64,000 nt of DNA from Blautia sp. XA-2221 (GCF_028767025.1 NZ_JAJQXX010000006.1:1-64000), one strand, 5' to 3'. Positions 1-10,623 are shown, counted from the stretch's first letter. Made by a program: numbers and translations. Notes: generated by a model from the sequence alone, not told the origin.

Positions 1-70
1 AGTCTTTAGACTCCAGTGCCGGTAACAGACCCTTATAGGGTCAAAGCAAACCACCGGCTAAGCCGGTGGT
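1..70 (+). mobile_element. Triple-hairpin block, possible IS200/IS605 right end
   Basis: Three short perfect inverted repeats stand in a row: AGTCT/AGACT (1-12), GACCCT/AGGGTC (28-42) and ACCACCGGCT/AGCCGGTGGT (50-70). A frame open from the left edge stops at 36-38 inside the second hairpin and reads S-L-D-S-S-A-G-N-R-P-L. Overlap of an ORF end with a compact hairpin series is what the right end of an IS200/IS605 element looks like, where the 3' end of tnpB overlaps the omega-RNA scaffold. The transposase body would lie left of the window, so this identification is an inference. A plain terminator array is the alternative. Confidence 0.35.
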
Positions 71-258
71 CGTGATTGGGGAAAACGGAAGAGAGTTATT
101 TTATGAATGAAAAAGTAAGGGGTGATGTATGGCGTGATCTGCGTCAAAAGTCTATCTAATCAATTTCTGGGATTACAATAATTATCCGTAATAATTTGTG
201 GAAATCTCTTAGTGTGTTTTTAGGATAAGGCTCAATTTATATACGAAAGGATAATAAA

Positions 259-1443
259 ATGATTTTTGTTAGTTACTCATGGATAAATGAAAGATCAGAT
301 GAAAGTGTCCTTCAACTGGTAGCAAAACTGAGAGAAAATGGATATGAGGCAGAATGTGATGTAATGAAGATTCAGGAGCATGCCTCTATAAATTTTATTG
401 AAATGATGGCTAGAAATTTGCAGGAAGCGGAAAAAGTCATTGTAGTTTTATCAGAATCATATAAAAAGAAGGCTGATTCTTTTAGTGGTGGTGTCGGTGA
501 GGAGTACCGTTATATTATCGGTAATATATCAAAAGAAACAAAAAAATATATATTGGTGTCATTTGATAGAAATTTGGCAAGAGTACAACCCAATTTTTTA
601 AGTCAGAATCAGGTGATTTTTTTGGATGATGATAATGGTTTTAATCAGTTATTGTATAAGTTAAATAACATGGGAGAATATTCATTTCCGGAAGTTAATC
701 AGAATAAAACAATACCGATTACAAAACAGATCAGCTCACAAAAAAATGAAGAATACAATTTTTTAAGATGCAACAGATATAACCTATTGGTATCATCCAG
801 TGAAGCTGCCTGGGAAGAAGATTCTTATCAATTGGAGCGGAGCAGATGTTTGACATCCTATACTTCTCAGACAATCAAAGAAGCTTATGGCAAATTGGGA
901 AGTGAACAGATTGAAAAAATAAAATCTTATCCCTGTATTTTTGCTTATGAAGATTGCGTAAGAAAAAATGCATATATTGGCTATATTACAGATATGGTTA
1001 TCAGAAGTAAGGCTATAAAGTTTTATTTTCAAAAACAAGGAGTATTAACTTATGATGATTTACATAAGTATGCTTTTGAGTTCGATATTGAACTTACAGG
1101 AAGTATTACTGAATTAATGCATACACATTGGACTATAAAAGATGTTGATTTAGGAGAAGAAATTAGAAAAAGGGGTATTTCGGTTTTGCCATATAAGGGT
1201 AGCGGTTTAAAGGAAGCGATTATGCCATCAAATTCAATGGAATTGTTGGGGCTGTTACTTATGGAAGACAGTCCGGTAGATTATATGGGAAAATTATTTG
1301 AAAAAGCAGATGATAAAATGGATAGTAGATTAAGAGCTATGATGCGCGACTTAAAAGAAAAAGGATATCTTACATCATATTGGGCAGATGATGTACCGTA
1401 TATGATTGACTTTAATGAAAGCGCATATTCTTTAAAACATTGA
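259..1443 (+). CDS. TIR/SEFIR-domain protein, putative defence effector
   Basis: A protein of 394 residues with an N-terminal TIR/SEFIR-like domain (about residues 1-140). It opens with the βA strand I-F-V-S-Y-S-W, followed by V-I-V-V-L-S-E-S-Y-K-K-K-A-D and G-G-V-G-E-E; Glu81/82 is a candidate catalytic glutamate. Bacterial TIR domains commonly cleave NAD+ or act as signalling adaptors in anti-phage immunity. Residues about 150-394 match nothing I recognise and lack membrane segments, so they may be a sensor half. The gene stands alone, is clearly more AT-rich than the genes to its right, and sits next to a possible insertion-sequence end, all of which suggest horizontal gain. The start follows GAAAGGATAATAAA. 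Confidence 0.75.
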   Translation: MIFVSYSWINERSDESVLQLVAKLRENGYEAECDVMKIQEHASINFIEMMARNLQEAEKVIVVLSESYKKKADSFSGGVGEEYRYIIGNISKETKKYILVSFDRNLARVQPNFLSQNQVIFLDDDNGFNQLLYKLNNMGEYSFPEVNQNKTIPITKQISSQKNEEYNFLRCNRYNLLVSSSEAAWEEDSYQLERSRCLTSYTSQTIKEAYGKLGSEQIEKIKSYPCIFAYEDCVRKNAYIGYITDMVIRSKAIKFYFQKQGVLTYDDLHKYAFEFDIELTGSITELMHTHWTIKDVDLGEEIRKRGISVLPYKGSGLKEAIMPSNSMELLGLLLMEDSPVDYMGKLFEKADDKMDSRLRAMMRDLKEKGYLTSYWADDVPYMIDFNESAYSLKH

Positions 1444-2076
1444 GTATACGTTGAGAGTTTTTCTATAGGAGCTTTTATTATATAGTATAATGAATGAGTC
1501 TTATCACATGTTGAAACCGTCTGCTTGCTGTCCAAGAAACCCCGCTAAATCAAAGGGTTTCAGCGATTCCGGGCAGATAGAAGCGTGTGTTTTTCTGTTT
1601 GGATGGACTGAAATTTGTTTGGTGTTACTGAGGTGGGGTAAGAAAAATGAACGTTTTGGCAAAAGGAAGAAGGTTGATAAAAGATTAATTTGTTTATCAC
1701 GGCAGTATCTTGAAAAATCCTGAAAAAGCCAGTAAATTTAAGGGTTTTGTGGAGATAAAGGCGTTTACTACGCCATTTTTAAAGAGCCCTGAAATGACAT
1801 AGTAGCTTTAGACTAATAGAGAGATGTATAAACGGCAGTTTCCCTTTTGCGGAAGCTGCCGTTTATACATTATCAACAGAAAAATTATAACATCCAATCA
1901 TTCGGGATATATTCATATTCTCACATACAGAATAGTTGAAGAATGGGCATTAAAGAGTTCCCTACTTCTAATAGACGGTATTCTACTCTCGGAGATACTT
2001 CCGCATACAACTTGCGATATACAAGACCATATCCAGCGATAATTTGGATATGGCCTTTGTCAGTTTCTTTTTATAT
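1444..2076. other. Gene-free 630-bp stretch with repeats
   Basis: I see no convincing gene here. A 77-codon open frame at 1490-1723 has no ribosome site and odd composition. Two imperfect direct copies of a CTAAATCAAAGGGTTT-like word occur at about 1544-1560 and 1731-1747, the first inside a GAAACCC/GGGTTTC inverted repeat. Such paired words can be recombinase core or arm sites, but nothing else supports that. A strong hairpin lies at 1826-1868 and is listed separately. Confidence 0.5.
1826..1868. repeat. 16-bp near-perfect inverted repeat
   Basis: The arms GTATAAACGGCAGTTT (1826-1841) and AAGCTGCCGTTTATAC (1853-1868) differ from perfect complementarity at one position (a G-U pair in RNA), with an 11-base loop. 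No T-tract follows on either strand, so it is not a classical intrinsic terminator. It may be an end of a lost element or an RNA structure between the TIR gene and the convergent lysR gene. Confidence 0.6.
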
Positions 2077-2955
2077 TTATGGTGCATCAATCAACTCTCT
2101 TATCTGTTCAATAAATTTCTCTGCCGCCTTAGAGAATATTGGATACCGTTTCCATGCAAGACCATATTGAATTTTTATTGCTGGTTCAAGTGGACGGAAA
2201 CAAAGCGTTTGACTCTCGCTGGTATCTACCAGTGTCCGCAGTGCAAACGCATATCCCAGTCCATTTTTAATTAAAAGAGAAGGGTTGTTAAACAAAATGT
2301 CGAAGGTGGCAATGGTATTCAGCTGCTCCGTAGAAATCCCAGCCCAGGCGGAAAGTTCCCTCTGCAAGCCAATACGCTGAGGCAGGATGAGCGGAACACC
2401 TTGAATGTCCTCTGGGCGAATGACTTCTTTGGATGCAAGAGAGCAATCTTTTTGCATGAGCAGTCCCCATTCGTCGGTTTCATTCAGGGGAAGATGCTCA
2501 TATTTCACAAGGTCAACAGGTTCGATCAGAATACCGAAATCCAAGGTGCCGTGGTCGAGCCGCTCCATCAGCGTTTCAGCGTCACCATTGAAAAACTGAA
2601 ACTTCACTCCCGGATACCTGTTCGCTATCAGAGAGGTTGCCTGTGCCACGACAGGGGACTGGGCCCCGCCGATAGAAATAACACCGCCGATCAAATCAGA
2701 ATCCTGGGCAATTTCTCGCCTGGTTTTTTCGCACAGCATCAGGATTTCATCTGCACGCTTACGGAGAAGTACACCTTCTTCGGTTAGCGTGATTTTTCTT
2801 TTGCCACGAATGAAAAGCTGCTTTCCTAATTCCTGTTCTAATTCCATCAGCTGTTTCGATAGTGAAGGCTGCGTAATATGCAGAGATTCCGCAGCACGAG
2901 TAATGTTTTCTTCTCGTGCAACTGCTAAAAAATAGCGAAGCAATCGTAATTCCAT
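2077..2955 (-). CDS. LysR-family transcriptional regulator
   Basis: A 292-residue LysR-type regulator. Residues about 3-60 form the winged helix-turn-helix (L-R-Y-F-L-A-V-A-R-E-E-N-I-T-R-A-A with S-Q-P-S-L-S-K-Q type recognition helix, here I-T-Q-P-S-L-S-K-Q). Residues about 90-290 are the periplasmic-binding-protein-like effector domain. Reading leftwards, the start is backed by GGAGGAATACCG before ATG. It diverges from the MATE/oxidoreductase cassette to its right across a 138-bp gap, the usual arrangement for a LysR activator and its target operon. The inducer cannot be told from the sequence; a small aldehyde, quinone or aromatic acid would fit the enzymes. Confidence 0.92.
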   Translation of the reverse strand: MELRLLRYFLAVAREENITRAAESLHITQPSLSKQLMELEQELGKQLFIRGKRKITLTEEGVLLRKRADEILMLCEKTRREIAQDSDLIGGVISIGGAQSPVVAQATSLIANRYPGVKFQFFNGDAETLMERLDHGTLDFGILIEPVDLVKYEHLPLNETDEWGLLMQKDCSLASKEVIRPEDIQGVPLILPQRIGLQRELSAWAGISTEQLNTIATFDILFNNPSLLIKNGLGYAFALRTLVDTSESQTLCFRPLEPAIKIQYGLAWKRYPIFSKAAEKFIEQIRELIDAP

Positions 2956-3093
2956 CGGTATTCCTCCTTGTTGCTTTTGTCATCATTATATACGCCGTAA
3001 TCATTCCTGTAAACTATGATTTTTCATTGCTTATAAGTATTTGATATGAAAGGAAAAGCGTTATATACTTTGAACAACAAAGGAGGGACGCAA

Positions 3094-3315
3094 ATGAATC
3101 ATCAAATAGCTTCAGATGCTATCATACAAAATTTGAAGGATGCCGGATGTGAAGACGGTTTCATTGAGAGATTTATTTTGGCATTAGAAAATAACCAAAA
3201 TAAAGAAGTATTTTTATTGCTTCGTGGATGGCGGAACAGTCTGCTTGATGAAATACACAATAATCAGCACAAGCTGGATTGTCTTGACTATCTGATACGA
3301 AAGTTAGGAGGTTAA
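3094..3315 (+). CDS. Small conserved-looking protein ahead of MATE exporter
   Basis: A 73-residue acidic, probably all-helical protein. I chose ATG 3094 over an upstream in-frame ATG at 3046 because AAAGGAGGG lies at the right distance before it. No signal peptide, membrane segment or cysteine cluster is visible. The C-terminal half (W-R-N-S-L-L-D-E-I-H...L-D-Y-L-I-R-K-L) looks like a helical hairpin. It is the first gene transcribed away from lysR and lies 10 bp upstream of the MATE gene, so it probably belongs to the same LysR-regulated transcript. I do not recognise the family and assign no function. Confidence 0.7.
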   Translation: MNHQIASDAIIQNLKDAGCEDGFIERFILALENNQNKEVFLLLRGWRNSLLDEIHNNQHKLDCLDYLIRKLGG

Positions 3316-3325
3316 AGAATATAAC

Positions 3326-5587
<2,262 letters not shown>

Positions 5588-5603
5588 GAGGAAGGTGATC
5601 ATA

Positions 5604-6803
5604 ATGAAGTCATACGAAAAAGGAAAGCTTCCGCAGATTATCTGGGGGAGCAAAAGCGCCGACCGTGTGGGAACTGAACTGAAAAAAGCCGATGTGCAGA
5701 AATGTCTTCTTGTATCGGGAAGCCATGTGATAAAACACCCTATCACCCAGAAAATCATTCACTCTCTGGAAAGCATTGGCATTACCTGTGATGTTTTTGA
5801 CCGGGTATTGCCGGAACCTACCGATTCTCTGTGTATCGAAATTGCACAGGAAATCAAGCGCAACCACTACGACTGTATTCTGGGCATTGGTGGCGGCAGT
5901 CCTATGGATGCGGCAAAAGCAGCTTCTTTGATTGCCGGAATCCCGGAAGATATTGAAGATCTGCATGAATACGGTAAGACTGGCGCTCGTATGCGGGAGC
6001 AGTGGAACCGTCCCTGTATGCTGGTTTTGCTGCCGACGACCTCAGGCACAGGAGCCGAGACAACGGCCAGCGCCGTTATTTCCAGCGAAAAACATGGAAT
6101 GAAATTCAGCTTTGGCAATCGGAATACGGCTCCTGATTTGTGCATCATCGACCCGGAATTTACGCTGGGAATGCCTGCAATGCCAACAGCCTATGGCGGC
6201 GTGGATGCACTGGCACATACAGTTGAAATTCTGGTCGGTACGGGAGCCAATGCGTATACCAATACGATTCTGTTGTCCTGCCTGAAAAAAATCTGGACTT
6301 GGCTTCCGATTGCGGTACAGGAGCCGGAGAATCTGGAAGCCCGTGAACAGCTCTCATGGGCAGCCCATAATGCCCTTGCAAATGGCGGTGTTCCCAACGG
6401 CCATGCAGTTGCTCATGCCATTGGCTCGCTGTATCATGTGGTTCACGGTCACGCTTGTATGATGGTATTACCTACGGTCATCCGCCATTTTGCGGAAACC
6501 GCTCAGGAAGCAATCGGACAAATTGCCGTCCGGATTGGCGTGCCGGTAACCGGCGATGCCCAAACGGATGCCGAACGTGTGGCAAATGCAATTTTATCGT
6601 TTTACAAAAGCCTTGGTATGAAGCCGCTGCGGGAAACCTTGCAGGAAAAAAGATGCCTTGACGATGAGCAAACCTTTATTGAAAAAATGATTCCGGTGGT
6701 TATGGATGATTTCAAATCTCACCAATGGCTCCCGCCCATTCATACAGGAGACTATCGAGAGAAAGTTGGCAGAGTGTGTTCTGCAATTTACGAAGAAAAG
6801 TGA
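5604..6803 (+). CDS. Iron-type alcohol dehydrogenase
   Basis: A 399-residue group III (Fe-dependent) alcohol dehydrogenase, NAD(P)H-linked and cytosolic, interconverting an aldehyde or ketone and an alcohol. The dinucleotide-binding motif G-I-G-G-G-S-P-M-D-A-A-K lies near residues 94-106, then T-T-S-G-T-G-A-E-T-T. The histidine-rich metal site is H-A-V-A-H-A-I-G followed by H-G-H-A. ATG 5604 is preferred to GTG 5595 because AGGAAGG sits eight bases before it. The gene lies 16 bp after the aldo/keto reductase reading frame and shares an operon with it. Two reductases, an exporter and a hydrolase together suggest clearance of a carbonyl compound; the substrate is not evident. Confidence 0.92.
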   Translation: MKSYEKGKLPQIIWGSKSADRVGTELKKADVQKCLLVSGSHVIKHPITQKIIHSLESIGITCDVFDRVLPEPTDSLCIEIAQEIKRNHYDCILGIGGGSPMDAAKAASLIAGIPEDIEDLHEYGKTGARMREQWNRPCMLVLLPTTSGTGAETTASAVISSEKHGMKFSFGNRNTAPDLCIIDPEFTLGMPAMPTAYGGVDALAHTVEILVGTGANAYTNTILLSCLKKIWTWLPIAVQEPENLEAREQLSWAAHNALANGGVPNGHAVAHAIGSLYHVVHGHACMMVLPTVIRHFAETAQEAIGQIAVRIGVPVTGDAQTDAERVANAILSFYKSLGMKPLRETLQEKRCLDDEQTFIEKMIPVVMDDFKSHQWLPPIHTGDYREKVGRVCSAIYEEK

Positions 6804-6816
6804 GGATATAAATGAG

Positions 6817-7710
6817 ATGAAAGATATTGAAAGTTTACTGCATGGAGCCATTGATATGCATGTTCATGCTTACCCCGATGTGAGCCTGAACCATCCGCAG
6901 CACAGGACAAACGATGATGTGATTGCACAATGTCGAGAAGCCGGAATGGGTGGTCTTGTGCTGAAAACACATGGCTGGCCCAGCGTTGGACTGGCACATC
7001 AGCTCAATAGCGAACATGATGATTTTACCGTGTATCCCAGCGCATCGCTGAATACGGTGGCAGGCGGGCCTCATCCGTGGGTCGTTGAAATGGCCATTGA
7101 GATGGGCTGCAAAATGATTTGGCTCCCCACATGGAGCGCAGCCAGTGATTATGAGCATACAGGTTTTGGTGTTATTGCGGAAAAGTATATTCCAAGATGC
7201 AAGACCGGAATGCGGGAACAGGATTTTTACTATCTGTTGGACGAAAAAGGACAGCTGTTAGAGGAAATTAAGGAATGTGTGGTACTTTGCCGAGAGCATG
7301 ATGTTGTTCTCGGTACTGGCCACATCAGTGCAGAGGAGAGCTTTGTGGTAGGCCGTTTTGCACAGGAGATCGGCTTTAATAAGGTGTGCCTGACACATCC
7401 AAGCAGCAGCTGCTCCTTCAATCAATTTGAGCAGATCAAGGCATTTGCCCAGATGGGGCACTATATCGAATTGTGCGCACTCAATGTAGCGCCCATGTAT
7501 ACATCTACGACCATCGAGGAAATGGGATGCATCATCAAAGAAGTCGGAGCCGATCATTGCTATATCTCGACTGACCACTTTTTTGACTGGACACCTTCTA
7601 TTCCCCAGCAGATCTATCAAGTTCTAGGCTGTCTGTTAGAGGTAGGCATCCGCTATGAAGAACTGCAAACGGTGATGGATACACCCAAGCTGTTGTTTGG
7701 TGTGAAGTGA
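6817..7710 (+). CDS. DUF6282-type metal-dependent hydrolase
   Basis: A 297-residue protein with an amidohydrolase-like (TIM barrel) set of metal ligands: H-V-H-A-Y-P-D near the N-terminus, T-H-G-W, G-T-G-H-I-S, L-T-H-P-S and S-T-D-H-F-F. This matches the DUF6282 group of putative metal-dependent hydrolases of the amidohydrolase superfamily; no reaction is established for them. ATG 6817 was chosen over an upstream in-frame ATG at 6706 because the latter would overlap the dehydrogenase by about 100 bases; TGAGGA precedes 6817. It lies 13 bp after the dehydrogenase and is followed closely by the decarboxylase-cupin gene, so it is part of the same unit. Confidence 0.8.
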   Translation: MKDIESLLHGAIDMHVHAYPDVSLNHPQHRTNDDVIAQCREAGMGGLVLKTHGWPSVGLAHQLNSEHDDFTVYPSASLNTVAGGPHPWVVEMAIEMGCKMIWLPTWSAASDYEHTGFGVIAEKYIPRCKTGMREQDFYYLLDEKGQLLEEIKECVVLCREHDVVLGTGHISAEESFVVGRFAQEIGFNKVCLTHPSSSCSFNQFEQIKAFAQMGHYIELCALNVAPMYTSTTIEEMGCIIKEVGADHCYISTDHFFDWTPSIPQQIYQVLGCLLEVGIRYEELQTVMDTPKLLFGVK

Positions 7711-7751
7711 GGCAACGAGCCTAAAACGAATATGGAAAGGTGGAAAATAAA

Positions 7752-8495
7752 ATGAAGCAAACCGCAGGCAGAGATGCGTTAGGTGAATTTGCTCCCAAAT
7801 TTGCGCAGCTTAATGATGATATTTTATTCGGTGAAGTGTGGTCGAGAGAAAACGCCCTATCACTGCGCGACCGTTCCCTTGTCACGGTGGTTGCACTCAT
7901 GAGCCAAGGATTGGTCGATCCTTCTTTTCAATATCGTCTTGCAAGCGCAAAGAAAAACGGCATAACGAAAACTGAAATCGCAGAAATTTTGACCCACGCC
8001 GCTTTTTATGCGGGTTGGCCAAAAGCATGGGCGGCGTTCCGCATGGCAAAAGAAGTTTGGAATGAAACTGTCCCGGCTGAGAACGGGAAAGAACAGCATG
8101 AAAACAGCATGATTTTTCCAATCGGACAGACAAATGACGCTTATGCCCAGTATTTCAGCGGTCAAAGTTATCTGGCCCCGATTTCTACGCAGCAGGTTGG
8201 CGTATTCAATGTCACCTTTGAACCCGGATGCCGCAACAACTGGCATATCCATCACGCAGACAAAGGAGGCGGACAAATCCTGATCTGTGTCGCAGGGCGA
8301 GGTTTCTATCAGGAATGGGGGAAAGACCTCGTTGAAATGAACCCCGGCGACTGCATCAACATCCCAGCGGGTGTGAAACACTGGCATGGAGCAGCCCCGG
8401 ACAGCTGGTTCTCCCATCTGGTAGTAGAGGTGCCGGGAGAGAATTCTTTCAATGAATGGTTGGAGTCAGTAGATGGTATAGAATATAAAGAATAA
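7752..8495 (+). CDS. Carboxymuconolactone decarboxylase-cupin fusion
   Basis: A 247-residue two-domain protein. Residues about 1-105 are a carboxymuconolactone decarboxylase (CMD) domain (R-D-R-S-L-V-T-V near the start and E-I-L-T-H-A-A-F-Y-A-G-W-P). It lacks the C-x-x-C of AhpD-type members, so peroxidase activity is unlikely. Residues about 120-245 are a cupin with metal ligands W-H-I-H-H and K-H-W-H and the P-G-D...I-P-A-G motif. CMD-cupin fusions are common in anaerobe oxidoreductase operons but their substrates are mostly undefined. ATG 7752, preceded by GGAAAGG, is preferred to GTG 7740. It closes the LysR-linked cassette. Confidence 0.88.
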   Translation: MKQTAGRDALGEFAPKFAQLNDDILFGEVWSRENALSLRDRSLVTVVALMSQGLVDPSFQYRLASAKKNGITKTEIAEILTHAAFYAGWPKAWAAFRMAKEVWNETVPAENGKEQHENSMIFPIGQTNDAYAQYFSGQSYLAPISTQQVGVFNVTFEPGCRNNWHIHHADKGGGQILICVAGRGFYQEWGKDLVEMNPGDCINIPAGVKHWHGAAPDSWFSHLVVEVPGENSFNEWLESVDGIEYKE

Positions 8496-8562
8496 GTTTT
8501 CAATATTTAAGAGTTCTTCAGCGCAAACGGAGAACATATTCAGAGTCTAATAATGTAACAAT

Positions 8563-9408
8563 ATGAGGATGTGGTTCAATGGGAAATTAGTCGTACTGGA
8601 TATAACAGAAACCGGCAGACAGATTGGAGAAAAATTAGCGGTATTACTTAGCGCAGAACAGCAAATAAATCTGACACAATATCTTCTTTATGCCAATGGA
8701 AAAGGAACCGATACAGACTCCTTTTTAAGAAAATTCAGTAAAACATTGGATGCCTCTCTCACGGAAATTCGGGAAGGCGATTTATACCTCTGTCTGGAAC
8801 AACGACTTGTGATTGTTCGTGAACAGGAAATATGTCTGACAGTCAAAGAGTTTGAGATATTGTTTTTGCTTGCCAGCAACCCGAACAGAGTATTGACCTA
8901 TGAGCTTATCATGGACTTGGTGTGGCATGAGGATTACGCCTACTATGATGTGTGGGCAAAGCAGGAGAAGCTGATGACCACGGAAGGAAATGTCATCTAT
9001 TATGGTTTTATTGAGAATTTTATAGATGAGCTGGGGAAGAAATTTCATATTAAAGAGATTGCCTTTGACCGATGGGGAGCAGTGCAGATGGTACAGAATA
9101 TGGAAGGACTGGGATTTACCGTGATTCCTTTCGGGCAGGGATTTAAGGATATGTCACCGCCGAGCAAGGAACTGATGAAGCTGACACTGGAACAAAGAAT
9201 CGCACATGGAGGACATCCGGTACTGCGGTGGATGATGGATAATATCTTTGTGCGGACAGACCCGGCAGGGAATATCAAGCCGGATAAGGAGAAATCTACG
9301 GAGAAGATTGATGGTGCAGTTGCAACGATCATGGCACTTGACCGGGCAATCCGTAATGGCGGCAGTATGGGAAGTGTGTATGATGACAGGGGGATTTTGG
9401 TGTTCTAA
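8563..9408 (+). CDS. Chimera: winged-helix fragment fused to terminase C-terminus
   Basis: This 281-residue frame joins two unrelated halves. Residues about 1-128 resemble a regulator ending in an OmpR/PhoB-type winged helix (L-T-V-K-E-F-E-I-L-F-L-L-A-S-N-P-N-R-V-L-T-Y). From about residue 130 the sequence is the C-terminal nuclease part of a phage terminase large subunit (W-A-K-Q-E...E-G-N-V-I-Y-Y-G, I-A-F-D-R-W-G-A, A-V-A-T-I-M-A-L-D-R-A). The terminase Walker ATPase half is missing and the winged helix is cut before its recognition wing. The fusion point near 8944-8955 is best explained by a deletion. There is no good ribosome site, so expression is doubtful and neither parent function should remain. 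Confidence 0.8.
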   Translation: MRMWFNGKLVVLDITETGRQIGEKLAVLLSAEQQINLTQYLLYANGKGTDTDSFLRKFSKTLDASLTEIREGDLYLCLEQRLVIVREQEICLTVKEFEILFLLASNPNRVLTYELIMDLVWHEDYAYYDVWAKQEKLMTTEGNVIYYGFIENFIDELGKKFHIKEIAFDRWGAVQMVQNMEGLGFTVIPFGQGFKDMSPPSKELMKLTLEQRIAHGGHPVLRWMMDNIFVRTDPAGNIKPDKEKSTEKIDGAVATIMALDRAIRNGGSMGSVYDDRGILVF

Positions 9409-9470
9409 TCCGGTTCAGATTGTGGTATTATTGAGAGAAATAGAATTTGAGTTTATAAGGAGGCTGGAAT

Positions 9471-10013
9471 ATGGTATTAAGTACAGAACGACTGCTTTTG
9501 CGTCCGTGGAAGGAAACGGATGCAGAGAGTTTATATGAATATGCAAAAAATCCGGAAGTTGGACCGATTGCAGGGTGGCCGCCGCATAAAAATATTGAAG
9601 AAAGCCGTGAGGTTATACAGAATGTTTTTAATGGAAAAGAGTGTTATGCGGTCTGTTTGAAGTCAGACAATCGGGCGGTTGGCGCTATCGAACTGAAGCT
9701 GAATGGCACTACGGATATGACGGATAAAGATGATGAGTGTGAACTTGGTTACTGGATAGGTCAGGAGTTTTGGGGTCAGGGGCTGATTCCAGAAGCTGCC
9801 AGAGAGTTGCTGCGGCATGGGTTTGAAGATCTCGGAATGAAAATCATATGGTGTGGATATTATGAGGGGAATACGAAATCAAAAAGAGTGCAGGAGAAAC
9901 TAGGATTCGTTTATCACCATACTTGTAATGATGTGCCTGTACCACTCATGGGAGAGACAAGAATCGGGCATACAAACTATATGACAAGAGAACAATGGAA
10001 AGCTAATAGATAG
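9471..10013 (+). CDS. GNAT acetyltransferase, RimJ/RimL type
   Basis: A 180-residue GCN5-related N-acetyltransferase. The N-terminal T-E-R-L-L-L-R-P-W and the acetyl-CoA loop region Y-W-I-G-Q-E-F-W-G-Q-G-L are typical of the RimJ/RimL branch, which acetylates protein N-termini or small amines. AAGGAGGCTGGAAT gives a strong ribosome site at ATG 9471. It sits between the terminase remnant and the portal gene, where a phage normally has no such gene, so it is either cargo or a host gene placed here by rearrangement. The substrate cannot be predicted. Confidence 0.88.
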   Translation: MVLSTERLLLRPWKETDAESLYEYAKNPEVGPIAGWPPHKNIEESREVIQNVFNGKECYAVCLKSDNRAVGAIELKLNGTTDMTDKDDECELGYWIGQEFWGQGLIPEAARELLRHGFEDLGMKIIWCGYYEGNTKSKRVQEKLGFVYHHTCNDVPVPLMGETRIGHTNYMTREQWKANR

Positions 10014-10045
10014 AGGTAAACAGGAAGTTGTAGAGGAAATGATAT

Positions 10046-10570
10046 ATGAATACTTTAATTATATATGGCAGTCAGTATGGCACAACAAAGCAATATGCAG
10101 AAAAATTTGCAGAAATGACGGGATTTCCAGTTATCAGCTATGAAGATATAAAAACCGTGACTGATTATGAGCGAATAATCTATTTTGGTGGTTTATATGC
10201 AGGCGGCATTAAAGGGTTAAAGAATATAGTTAAACAATTATCTCCAAATACAAAGCTGGTTATCGTGACAGTAGGATTAGCAGATGTATGTGATAAGGAA
10301 AATATAAGCAATATCAGAAATTCCATAAAAAAACAAGTGCCAGAGCATTTATTAAAAAATTCATCTGTTTTTCATTTAAGAGGTGGGATTGATTACAGCA
10401 AATTGAATTTCAAGCACAAGACTATGATGAAAATGTTATATCATTCTCTTAAAAACAAGCCAGTTGAAAGCCTTACGCAAGAAGATAAGGCACTGATAGA
10501 AACCTATAACAAAAAAGTAGATTTTGTTGATTATGATTCGCTAAAACAAATTGTAGAGGTAACTCAATAA
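10046..10570 (+). CDS. Flavodoxin-domain protein
   Basis: A 174-residue flavodoxin-fold protein with the FMN phosphate-binding loop Y-G-S-Q-Y-G-T-T-K-Q-Y at the N-terminus. The layout resembles flavodoxin-like HemG/menaquinone-dependent protoporphyrinogen oxidases and similar electron carriers of anaerobes. It probably transfers electrons in the cytosol; the partner is unknown. It is more AT-rich than the phage genes on both sides. It lies 32 bp after the acetyltransferase, and a UUCG-loop terminator follows at 10624, so the two genes may form their own small unit inside the prophage remnant. Confidence 0.87.
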   Translation: MNTLIIYGSQYGTTKQYAEKFAEMTGFPVISYEDIKTVTDYERIIYFGGLYAGGIKGLKNIVKQLSPNTKLVIVTVGLADVCDKENISNIRNSIKKQVPEHLLKNSSVFHLRGGIDYSKLNFKHKTMMKMLYHSLKNKPVESLTQEDKALIETYNKKVDFVDYDSLKQIVEVTQ

Positions 10571-10623
10571 ATCTCAGTTTGATGAAATGCTTTATAATAA
10601 AAAACAGAAACCTATCACAGAAC

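Noticed and set aside
103-159. A 17- to 18-codon mini-frame starting M-N-E-K-V-R-G-D-V-W
   Set aside because: A plausible start, but too short to support; it may be the 5' stub of a deleted gene.
1490-1723. A 77-codon frame in the gap before lysR
   Set aside because: No ribosome site, no recognisable sequence, and it covers the inverted repeat and recombination-like words.
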